From Neptunicella sp048268085 (GTDB lineage Bacteria; Pseudomonadota; Gammaproteobacteria; Enterobacterales; Alteromonadaceae): a stretch of DNA of 64,000 nucleotides. The stretch spans positions 186,001 to 250,000 of the forward strand of contig NZ_JBLWWF010000003.1 in assembly GCF_048268085.1 (NCBI RefSeq), given 5' to 3'. Below, piece after piece: positions 34,246-42,667 of this stretch. The first letter of the stretch is position 1, and the number at the start of each line of letters is the position of its first letter. The notes under the pieces were generated by a model that was given only the letters and a program-made list of their open reading frames with translations, did not search any database and was not told where the DNA came from. The position numbers and the translations under genes were made by a program.

Positions 34246-35799
34246 ATGGCATTTCCAACTCCGTTATGGGTAAAAAATCTGGATCAGGCAATTGAACAAC
34301 ACAGTGACTGGGATGGCATTATTGTTATTGCCCCTGAATCTTCAAATTATCGTCATCCCAAACTAGCTCAAATTATTGAAGCACATAAAAAACTCGATGC
34401 CCGTGCTGGTGTTGAGCCTGTGCTTATTACGGATCCTGATATTGCCGGACAGCGATTAATTTACGCGCCTAGCGGCAATTTATTACGTGATTATGACGAC
34501 GTACGTCGTTTTGCCGATGCGGGTAAAAAAGCCATCGTTATTGCACGTGATGCAGGCATGCTCAAGCCTCTGCTCGTAGTGGATAAACTGCAACATAATC
34601 CATTATATGAACATGCGTTAGAAGTGACTTATTTGGCCATGTGTCAAGCGCTTTGGCAGCCACTTGAGGCACGCGAGAGTATTGGTGAAAACAAGGTTGA
34701 GCCGGTGGAGAGCATTGGTTTGTTTTCTGTAAAATCATTGGATCTTGAATGGCTTAGCGCAACAGAATCGGGACGGCGTTTAGCGCGTGATCTATGTGGT
34801 ACTGAACCGGAAAGAATGGCCCCTCCCAAATTTGCGGACTATTGTGTAGAAGCGTTTGCCGATAGCTCAGTTAAAGTGGACGTTTTGGGAGACAATGACA
34901 ATCTGGTTGAAGACTATCCATTGTTGTCAGCGGTCGCCCGTGCTTCTATTGGTGTCAAACATCATCATCCACGGGTGATACGACTAGAGTATTGTGCTGA
35001 AGGACCAATCGAGAAAACATTAATGTTCGCCGGTAAAGGTGTGACTTATGATACTGGGGGAACAGATTTAAAAACCGGTGGCCATATGGCCGGCATGAGT
35101 CGTGATAAAGGAGGGGCTGCCGCAGTCGCTGGTTTTATTAAAACAGCATCGTTAATCAAACCTAAAGGATTGAAAATTATTGCTGAGCTTGGTGCTGTCA
35201 GAAATAGTATCGGCTCAAATGCTTTTGTTGCTGATGAAATTATTCAAAGTCATGCCGGAGTCAGAGTTAGAATTGGTAACACCGATGCAGAAGGGCGACT
35301 GGTGATGGCTGATTTGTTATCACATCTGCGCGAGCAAGCGTTGAACGAGAAACAGGTCGAAATGTTTACCGTGGCAACATTAACCGGGCATGCGGCTCTG
35401 GCAATGGGGCCATATACTGCACTGGTTGATAACGGTGTCGCCCGCGCCCATGGTTGTTCCACCCGATTGGCCGCTACGGGCGATATATGGGGCGATCCCA
35501 GTGAAATATCCCGCTCACGTCGCGAGGACTTTCACTTTATAAGACCTCGTACCTTAGCCGATGATGTGTTATCCAGTAACAATGCCCCATCTTCAGCGAC
35601 GAGTCGTGGTCATCAATTCCCGATGGCATTTTTAACGGTAGCCTCAGGGCTGGATCAGCATTGCATTAATAGCCAGAATCCACTTGCTTATACGCATATT
35701 GATATCGCCGGCAGCGGTGTGGAAAGTGGCGATTGGCAACACGACGCACCCACCGGCGTGCCGGTAGTGGCATTATCGGCAAGATATTTTAAAAATTAA
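34246..35799 (+). CDS. M17 family leucyl aminopeptidase-like metallopeptidase
   Basis: A 517-residue protein whose C-terminal half is an M17 aminopeptidase with two-metal signature. GKGVTYDTGGTDLK supplies the lysine and aspartate ligands, SRDKGGAAAVAGF the second aspartate, and NTDAEGRLVMADLL the Asp/Glu pair and catalytic arginine. The N-terminal half differs from PepA, as expected for this family. It probably removes N-terminal residues from peptides in the cytosol. The gene stands 79 bases after dinB without a recognised operon partner. Confidence 0.88.
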   Translation: MAFPTPLWVKNLDQAIEQHSDWDGIIVIAPESSNYRHPKLAQIIEAHKKLDARAGVEPVLITDPDIAGQRLIYAPSGNLLRDYDDVRRFADAGKKAIVIARDAGMLKPLLVVDKLQHNPLYEHALEVTYLAMCQALWQPLEARESIGENKVEPVESIGLFSVKSLDLEWLSATESGRRLARDLCGTEPERMAPPKFADYCVEAFADSSVKVDVLGDNDNLVEDYPLLSAVARASIGVKHHHPRVIRLEYCAEGPIEKTLMFAGKGVTYDTGGTDLKTGGHMAGMSRDKGGAAAVAGFIKTASLIKPKGLKIIAELGAVRNSIGSNAFVADEIIQSHAGVRVRIGNTDAEGRLVMADLLSHLREQALNEKQVEMFTVATLTGHAALAMGPYTALVDNGVARAHGCSTRLAATGDIWGDPSEISRSRREDFHFIRPRTLADDVLSSNNAPSSATSRGHQFPMAFLTVASGLDQHCINSQNPLAYTHIDIAGSGVESGDWQHDAPTGVPVVALSARYFKN

Positions 35800-35924
35800 A
35801 ATTGATTATGCTCTTTTTTGTTTTTAAGTTTTTACAGTGATTTTTTGTATATTTTGAACATTTAACTATACATCAATTTCTTTAAAGTTTAATTCTTAGG
35901 ATCGGTTCTACTCTTACTAAACAA

Positions 35925-35957
35925 CTGAAAAGACGTATCATTGATACGCCTTTTCAG
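35925..35957 (-). terminator. Terminator hairpin downstream of the leucine-rich-repeat gene
   Basis: On the minus strand CTGAAAAGGCGTATCA pairs with TGATACGTCTTTTCAG through one G-U pair and a single-base loop, so the T run is inside the descending arm. It lies 8 bases after the leucine-rich-repeat gene stop. The M17 gene on the other strand could also use it. Confidence 0.6.
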
Positions 35958-35964
35958 AATGGAA

Positions 35965-38622
35965 CTAATTGTTACAATGTGCGGGCTTTTGCAAGGTATA
36001 TAAATTACTCAACGTTGTTTCTAATGTATCCAACTGATCACAATCAATATCTTCATTCCCTGATAGATATAAATAACGCAAGGAAGTCAGTCCCATTAGA
36101 GGTGACAAATTACTTATCTGATTATTCCTGAGGTACAAGCTGTAAAGGTTAGTCAGTCCGGTTAATACTGATATATCGCTAATTGAATTAGAACTTAGTT
36201 CCAAATAACGTAAATTCGTTAAATCTGATAAGGACGATATATTTGAGATGTTATTGTTCTGCAAATTTAGATCATCCATATTTTTTAAAAATGCTAATGA
36301 TGAAACATCACTAATATTGTTACTATAAAGATTCAAACTGGTTATATTAACGAGTTGTTGTATCCCATCTAAATTTTCAACTTGATTATAATTACAGCTG
36401 AAATAGCTAATGTCGGCGATATCGGTAGAGGTATTATTAATACAATTTAGTAAATTACTATCTACAAATAATGTTTTATCTACAGGTTGTTCTACACAAT
36501 TGTAGTAACGTTTTATTTCGGTCTCATCTAATGTCTGTTCCAAACTATCTAAGTCATCACATAATACTAGTGTTAACGAACCTAGATCTAAACTTTTTAA
36601 TGCGGTTAAATTAAATAAGGCATCAATGTTTGAAATCTTATTGGTATTATTTAAGGATAAGACTTCTAATGATGTTATTTGTTTCAGAGGACTAATATCA
36701 GTTAAGTTGTACATGTTTGACAGATCCAGGCTTTTAAGTTCTGCCAGTGTCGTCAGGGCATTAATATCTTCTACTTGCTGTAAACCTTGTAAACTAAGTG
36801 TATCTAGATTAGTTAATGCTGATAGATACGAGATATCAGTGAGATTATAGTTTCCAGATAAATCTAGATTAATTAATGATTTTGCTGAAGCTAGTTCTTC
36901 AATTGTTGTTAAGTAGCTATAACTTAAGTTGAGATCTTGGACTTTTGTTAAGCTTTCAAAGTCCAGCATACATTCATTTCTACAACCTTCTAAATCAAGG
37001 TTTTGTAAACTTACTAAATTTTCTAGGGCGGAAATATTATCTAACGAGTTAAAACTTGCGTCCAAATAGACTAGATTGGTTAATTCTGCTAGTGGTAGTA
37101 GATCAATGATACCGCTATATATCTCACTAATATTTAATGTTGTTAAACTAACTAATGTTTTTAACGGTGATAGGTCATCCAAGGTAGTATTAAACGATAA
37201 ATCAAGTTCCGTTAATTTAGCTAAATTGCTGAGAGGATTGATATCTCCTAAGCGATTATTATGGCTGATATCTAATGTTTCTAATTCTACCAATGGTGTA
37301 ATAAATGCAATTGTTGCAGTATTTATATTTGCAGCATTTAAGTGCTGTAACTTAGTAAAGTCAGCGATGGTTGATAAGTTGGTAATATTTCGGTTATGGC
37401 TAATATCCAGATTAACGAGATTAACTAAACTACTTATTTCACTGAAATCGAGTTCATAGCCACTCGCAATTTCTTGAATGTTGAGTGTTTGCAAATTAAC
37501 TAAATCGTTTAGTGCAGTTAAATCATTGGTGTTTATATGACTAATATCGAGCGAAGTTAAATTGGATAATAAACTAACAGCACTTAAGTCACTGATATTA
37601 TTGTTACTGCTAATATTTAAAGAGGTAAGCTGGGGTAAAGATGTTAAGAAGCTGAGTGAATTGAAATTAGAACCAGCTGACGCTACATTTAGCTCGGATA
37701 ACTTAGTGAAACTAGCCAGTTCTTTACTGTTTAACAAATTATTTTTACTGACATCAAGTTTAATAAGATTGGGTATTTGTAGTTGGTCGAAGTCAATATT
37801 GGTGTAATAGTAATAATAACTATCCAACTTTAGCTCACTGAGGTTAAGAGACTCTAGCAGTTGTAGGTTATTTAGAATTGATGAGACACTTTCACCAGTG
37901 CTAGGGCTCTGAGTAGCTATATTGTTTCTAGATAAATCTAACGATTTTAATGCTGTGAGCTTTGATATAGCGGCTATATCTTCGATTTTATTGTCTGCCA
38001 GATTTAATGACTCCAGTTGAGTCAACGTGCTAAGTGATTGTATATCGATAAGCTGTGCGTTATTGATTGAGAGGCTCTTTAGATGGTTGAATACATTTAA
38101 ATCGATAGTTGATTCAATCGAAATCGAATCACAATTTATGTTTTCAATACCAATATCAAGATCTGATATATTCTGAAGACATTTTTTTAATCCATAGTCA
38201 GAAAAAGAGTCAACTGACACCGGTTCAAAGGCATTCACTGCTATATCTAAGTTTGCTGTAGTTGTTGCACTATCGTTATCGGTTACGGTTAATTTAAATC
38301 CTATGGTTTCGTCGCTGGTAATACTTGGAGCAACAAATTTTAATTCAGCGCTATTACCTATAATTTCCGTTACTGTTGGCCCGCTAACTTGCTCCCATTT
38401 GTAATCAGTAATACTACCGTCTGGATCAGAAACTTCAGCCGTGTATGTTACTTCCTCACGTTCATAAATAGCGTCAATGTTCATATTGACTATCGTTGGA
38501 GCTTGGTTTGTGGGTTGTGTAGGGGACGATCCAGAACCGGTGTTATCACCTCCAGATCCACAAGCGGTTAATAGTAACGCTATGGTGCTCGCTAAGTAAT
38601 GTGAAAAACGAACTGTTTTCAT
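35965..38622 (-). CDS. Large internalin-like leucine-rich-repeat lipoprotein
   Basis: An 885-residue surface lipoprotein (LLLTAC, C21), followed by a low-complexity Gly/Ser/Thr linker and a PKD/REJ-like Ig domain (about 45-130; DPDGSITDYKWEQVSG). The rest is leucine-rich repeats of about 22 residues with the SDS22/internalin pattern LxxLxxLxLxxNxIxDISxL. Two repeat blocks are separable, each opened by a Cys-containing cap (GLKKCLQNI near 145; NLLNCINN near 720) and closed by CDDLDSLEQTL or CDQLDTLETTL plus a final cysteine. The gene is visibly more AT-rich than its neighbours. Such proteins bind proteins or glycans; the partner is unknown. Confidence 0.88.
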   Translation of the reverse strand: MKTVRFSHYLASTIALLLTACGSGGDNTGSGSSPTQPTNQAPTIVNMNIDAIYEREEVTYTAEVSDPDGSITDYKWEQVSGPTVTEIIGNSAELKFVAPSITSDETIGFKLTVTDNDSATTTANLDIAVNAFEPVSVDSFSDYGLKKCLQNISDLDIGIENINCDSISIESTIDLNVFNHLKSLSINNAQLIDIQSLSTLTQLESLNLADNKIEDIAAISKLTALKSLDLSRNNIATQSPSTGESVSSILNNLQLLESLNLSELKLDSYYYYYTNIDFDQLQIPNLIKLDVSKNNLLNSKELASFTKLSELNVASAGSNFNSLSFLTSLPQLTSLNISSNNNISDLSAVSLLSNLTSLDISHINTNDLTALNDLVNLQTLNIQEIASGYELDFSEISSLVNLVNLDISHNRNITNLSTIADFTKLQHLNAANINTATIAFITPLVELETLDISHNNRLGDINPLSNLAKLTELDLSFNTTLDDLSPLKTLVSLTTLNISEIYSGIIDLLPLAELTNLVYLDASFNSLDNISALENLVSLQNLDLEGCRNECMLDFESLTKVQDLNLSYSYLTTIEELASAKSLINLDLSGNYNLTDISYLSALTNLDTLSLQGLQQVEDINALTTLAELKSLDLSNMYNLTDISPLKQITSLEVLSLNNTNKISNIDALFNLTALKSLDLGSLTLVLCDDLDSLEQTLDETEIKRYYNCVEQPVDKTLFVDSNLLNCINNTSTDIADISYFSCNYNQVENLDGIQQLVNITSLNLYSNNISDVSSLAFLKNMDDLNLQNNNISNISSLSDLTNLRYLELSSNSISDISVLTGLTNLYSLYLRNNQISNLSPLMGLTSLRYLYLSGNEDIDCDQLDTLETTLSNLYTLQKPAHCNN

Positions 38623-38762
38623 TAAAACCTCATAATAATCAATAGTATAAAATAGAGATTTATAGAAAAACAGTACTTACCTAAGCCGCTTACTCGAATG
38701 AGTAAGACCAAAGGAATAATCCATTATTCGATATAAATCCATTTGTTGGGAGCTAAGCTTAA

Positions 38763-39035
38763 TGTAATAAAATTACACTGACAACCCTGTATGCAACTTC
38801 AGGAATACTTGGATTTTGCCTATTATTTTTGATAATTCGATACTTTCGAGCGGAATACATTCACTGGACAAAATATGCTCGCTTGACACTCGGTGTATAC
38901 CTTCAAGCTGGTTCAGTTGTTGCTCCGTTTATTCACGCCTTCATTATTCGTACTTATTATTGGATGTACGTGATCAAAGATAGGGTGTTTTTCTCGTTAA
39001 ACCTATCTCTGCTATTGTTTATTGACTATAAATAA
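38763..39035 (+). other. Gene-poor interval with a possible small hydrophobic reading frame
   Basis: Between the leucine-rich-repeat gene and GH9 there are about 540 bases without an assigned gene. They include a hairpin at 38689-38706 (CTTACTC, loop GAAT, GAGTAAG). One frame stays open for 90 codons and contains SGILGFCLLFLIIRYF, a plausible membrane helix, then aromatic-rich sequence to a stop at 39035. There is no convincing start or ribosome binding site: only a TTG at 38829 after the helix. AT-rich spacers often give hydrophobic frames by chance, so a gene remnant or nothing at all is equally likely. Confidence 0.2.
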
Positions 39036-39168
39036 TGGTTTGTTAATTTTTTGTGCATAAAAACAGATAAAGCAATCCATATCGACTAATTTCATAAGGG
39101 ATTTAGTTTGAACATGTCGTTTATTTCCCTTCTAATTTAGCCACTTTAGGATACCGTTGGTAAAGCTT

Positions 39169-40920
39169 ATGCGTACATTAAATCTGTTAATGATCAGTTC
39201 CAGTCTATTGTTAAGTGCATGTGGTGGTGGAGAAAAAGCGACGACTGCGCCGGTTGTTCCTCCTGTTGTGCCACCACCGGTAGAAGCTGTTCATAATTTG
39301 ATTCAATTGAACCAGTTGGGTTTTTTAACCGGTTCAACCAAAATCGCGGTGGTACCGGCCAGCTCGGCCACAACATTCAAACTGGTATCTGTGTCCGATG
39401 GTGCTGAAGTGTATTCCGGTCAGTTATCAGCCGCAGCCGAATGGGCGCCCGCTAATGAGAGTGTCAGTATTGCCGATTTTTCTGACTTTGCCATTGCAGG
39501 TCAATATCGTCTTGAAGTGGATGGATTGACGCCCTCTAATCCCTTTGAGATCGGTGATCAGGTGTTTAGCGCGGTGCATGATGCCGCATTAAAAGCCTAC
39601 TATTTCAATCGTGCTAGCACGGAATTGTTATCTGAAAATGCTGGAAACTATGCCAGAGCGGCGGGGCATCCCGATACTCAGGTTAAAATTCATTCTTCGG
39701 CAGCCTCAACAGAGCGCCCGGCAGGCACTGTCATATCTGCACCGAAAGGCTGGTACGATGCGGGTGATTACGGCAAATATGTAGTGAATTCGGGGATTTC
39801 GACCTATAGCCTGATGATTGCCTACGAGCATTATCCGCAATTTTATGCACAGCGGGATTTGAATATTCCCGAATCGGGAGACTCAGTTCCGGATATTCTG
39901 GATGAGATTAAATGGAATCTGGACTGGTTGCAGGCCATGCAGGATCCAGCCGATGGTGGTGTTTATCATAAATTAACCGCATTGAGTTTCGCCGGTATGG
40001 TGATGCCAGCAGAAGCCACCGCACAGCGTTATGTGGTGCAAAAAGGCACCGCCGCCACCTTGGATTTTGCCGCCACTATGGCAGTAGCAAGCCGAATTTA
40101 TCAAGATTTTGATAGTCAGTTTCCAGGTTTGGCCCAACGATACCGTGATGCAGCGATCAGTGCCTGGCAATGGGCACAACAACATAACAATGTGGCGTAT
40201 CAACAGCCTGAGGATGTATCAACCGGAGCTTATGGTGACCAGCATTTTGAGGATGAATTCGCCTGGGCCGCAGCCGAGTTGTACTTGCTGACGAACGAAA
40301 CATCGTATCTGGATAAATTTAAACAACTCGATGTTGCTATCTCGGTACCGAGTTGGGGGAATACTTCTGCATTAGGTTATATCTCGTTGCTGGCCAACGG
40401 GCACGAGTTATTAGCCGAGACAGATTATCAGGCGTTTAGTGCTAAATTAACCGCGTTAGCTGATGCTATTGTCGAGCAATATCAACAGTCTGCCTATCAG
40501 GTCGCGATGCAGAACAGTGACTTTGTTTGGGGAAGTAATTCAGTGGCGCTGAATAAAGCCATGCTGTTATTACAGGCACAACATTTAACCGCAGATCAAG
40601 GTTACAAAAATGCCGCTATCGGCTTGCTGGATTATGTATTGGGGCGTAATCCCACGGATTACTCCTATGTAACCGGCTACGGCAGTAAAACCCCGATGCA
40701 TATCCACCATCGTCCGTCAGAAGCCGATGGTGTTGTTGAACCGGTGCCCGGTTTCATTGCCGGTGGTGCTCAGAATGGTCAACAGGATGGATGTGCTTAT
40801 CCTTCTGACTTGCCGGCTAAATCCTATCTGGATGATGTTTGTAGCTATTCAACCAATGAAATCGCGATTAACTGGAATTCCCCTCTAGTCTACGTATTAG
40901 CTGGACTGCAAACACAATAA
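39169..40920 (+). CDS. GH9 family glycoside hydrolase lipoprotein
   Basis: A 583-residue outer-membrane or periplasmic lipoprotein (LLSAC near residue 18), then a proline-rich linker. An N-terminal CelD-type Ig-like domain (about 43-130) and a GH9 (alpha/alpha)6 barrel follow. The GH9 signature GWYDAGDYGKY holds the nucleophile-side aspartates (D197, D200), and the catalytic acid is E564 in NEIAINWNSPLVY. GH9 enzymes act on beta-1,4-glucans; some remove glucose or glucosamine from chain ends. A TTG at 39157 is an alternative start closer to an AGGA. It is the first gene of the GH9-GH43-GH115-manD run, 22 bases before GH43, so a role on xyloglucan, mixed glucan or cellulose-associated xylan is possible. 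Confidence 0.88.
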   Translation: MRTLNLLMISSSLLLSACGGGEKATTAPVVPPVVPPPVEAVHNLIQLNQLGFLTGSTKIAVVPASSATTFKLVSVSDGAEVYSGQLSAAAEWAPANESVSIADFSDFAIAGQYRLEVDGLTPSNPFEIGDQVFSAVHDAALKAYYFNRASTELLSENAGNYARAAGHPDTQVKIHSSAASTERPAGTVISAPKGWYDAGDYGKYVVNSGISTYSLMIAYEHYPQFYAQRDLNIPESGDSVPDILDEIKWNLDWLQAMQDPADGGVYHKLTALSFAGMVMPAEATAQRYVVQKGTAATLDFAATMAVASRIYQDFDSQFPGLAQRYRDAAISAWQWAQQHNNVAYQQPEDVSTGAYGDQHFEDEFAWAAAELYLLTNETSYLDKFKQLDVAISVPSWGNTSALGYISLLANGHELLAETDYQAFSAKLTALADAIVEQYQQSAYQVAMQNSDFVWGSNSVALNKAMLLLQAQHLTADQGYKNAAIGLLDYVLGRNPTDYSYVTGYGSKTPMHIHHRPSEADGVVEPVPGFIAGGAQNGQQDGCAYPSDLPAKSYLDDVCSYSTNEIAINWNSPLVYVLAGLQTQ

Positions 40921-40942
40921 CGTTTTTGGAACAATAATAACG

Positions 40943-42667
40943 ATGCAAAATACCAAATATATTCGCCGGTTAGCATGGATGCTAGTCGGTTTGAGCTTGG
41001 CTGGATGCCAACCTGAGACGCAGCAGACAAGTACTGCAAATCAGGCAACCACCACAACGCAGTCAGCGCGTTTTAACTGGTTTGAATACCAAGGCCACGA
41101 CAGCGTTTTTGAACAACCATTGACAGAAAATGAATTCCAGAACCCCATTGCTGCCGGGTTTTATCCGGATCCCAGTATTACCCGTAAGGGCGATGACTAT
41201 TATATGGTGAATTCTTCATTTGCTTATACGCCGGGACTACCGATATTACACAGTCGTGATTTGGTGCACTGGCAGTTGATTGGCCATGCACTAACTCGCC
41301 CTGAACAACTTAAAATGGATAATTTGCAAATATCACGTGGATTATTTGCACCGACAATCCGTTATCACGACGGATTGTTTTATATCATCAATACGGCTGT
41401 CGACAGTGGCGGTAACTTTATTGTTACGGCCAAGGATCCTGCCGGTGAGTGGTCCGATCCAGTCTGGTTACCCGAAATTGGTGGTATCGATCCGGATATC
41501 TTTTTTGATGACAATGGCAAGGTATATATCACTCACAACGATGCGCCGGTCGGTGAACCCCTATATCAGGGGCATCGGGCCATCTGGATGTGGGAATACG
41601 ATCTGGACAATAAGCAGGTAGTTAAAGATTCTGGTCGAGTGATTGTTAATGGTGGGACTGATTTAGCTAAGCAACCAATTTGGATTGAAGCGCCCCATGT
41701 TTATAAAATTAATGGTTGGTACTATTTATTGTGCGCTGAAGGGGGCACCGGTTATGAGCATTCGGAAGTGGTCTTCCGCACCCGCAATCTGGACGAGCCG
41801 TTTGTACCTTATCAGAATAACCCCATTCTGACCCAGCGTGATTTGGATATTGATCGACCTGATCCTATTACGACTGCCGGTCACGCCGATATTGTCCAAA
41901 CACCACAAGGTGATTGGTGGGCAGTGTTTCTTGCCACCCGCTCCTATGATAAAACCTTTTATAATACCGGGCGTGAGAGCTTTTTATTGCCGGTAAGCTG
42001 GCAAGATGATTGGCCGCATATTCTGCAAGCAGGGAAGACTATTCCTTACCATCCAGCAAAACCTACCATCAGTGAATCATTTGAGGTTACCGATGCGTTG
42101 ACCGGCAACTTTACCTGGCGTGACGAGTTTAGCCAGCCTGTCCTAAGCCCACACTGGAGTTTATTACGTAGTTTCACACACGACTGGTATCAATTGCAGG
42201 ACGGCCATATCGATATCCGCGCTCTACCGGTTAAATTGAGTTCATTGCAGCAGCCGGCCTTTATCGGTCGTCGTCAACAGCATATGAAGTATAGCGCTAG
42301 AACAGAATTGCAGTTACCGGCGACCGAGCATCTATCTGCCGGACTGGTGGCCTTCCAAAATGAACATTTTCACTATTATTTGGGAACAGAAAAGACGCCA
42401 AGTGGTTATCAGGTGTTTATAGAGCAAGCTAAAGGCGAAGAGCCGGTGATGATTACCAGTCGTGCCATTAGCGCTGACGCAGGCCAATCTATAGTGTTAG
42501 AGATTGACGGTGATAAAGACAAAATCAGTTTCTCATATCAAGTCGAAGGCAAGGTTAAGGTGGAACTGGCCGAAGATCTTGATGGGAAAATATTGAGTAC
42601 TGCAATCGCCGGTGGCTTTGTTGGTACCATGATAGGACTGCATAGTCGTCAGGAAATAACCCAATGA
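40943..42667 (+). CDS. GH43 family beta-xylosidase/alpha-arabinofuranosidase-like lipoprotein
   Basis: A 574-residue lipoprotein (SLAGC, C22). The five-bladed propeller of GH43 has all three catalytic carboxylates: base D76 (GFYPDPS), D183 (GGIDPDIFF) and acid E249 (WIEAPHVYK). A C-terminal beta-sandwich (about 380-574; FTWRDEFSQPVLSPHWSLLR) is of the type found in GH43 beta-xylosidases. Expected activity is release of xylose or arabinose from xylan fragments. The stop codon overlaps the GH115 start in ATGA, indicating translational coupling. Confidence 0.9.
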   Translation: MQNTKYIRRLAWMLVGLSLAGCQPETQQTSTANQATTTTQSARFNWFEYQGHDSVFEQPLTENEFQNPIAAGFYPDPSITRKGDDYYMVNSSFAYTPGLPILHSRDLVHWQLIGHALTRPEQLKMDNLQISRGLFAPTIRYHDGLFYIINTAVDSGGNFIVTAKDPAGEWSDPVWLPEIGGIDPDIFFDDNGKVYITHNDAPVGEPLYQGHRAIWMWEYDLDNKQVVKDSGRVIVNGGTDLAKQPIWIEAPHVYKINGWYYLLCAEGGTGYEHSEVVFRTRNLDEPFVPYQNNPILTQRDLDIDRPDPITTAGHADIVQTPQGDWWAVFLATRSYDKTFYNTGRESFLLPVSWQDDWPHILQAGKTIPYHPAKPTISESFEVTDALTGNFTWRDEFSQPVLSPHWSLLRSFTHDWYQLQDGHIDIRALPVKLSSLQQPAFIGRRQQHMKYSARTELQLPATEHLSAGLVAFQNEHFHYYLGTEKTPSGYQVFIEQAKGEEPVMITSRAISADAGQSIVLEIDGDKDKISFSYQVEGKVKVELAEDLDGKILSTAIAGGFVGTMIGLHSRQEITQ

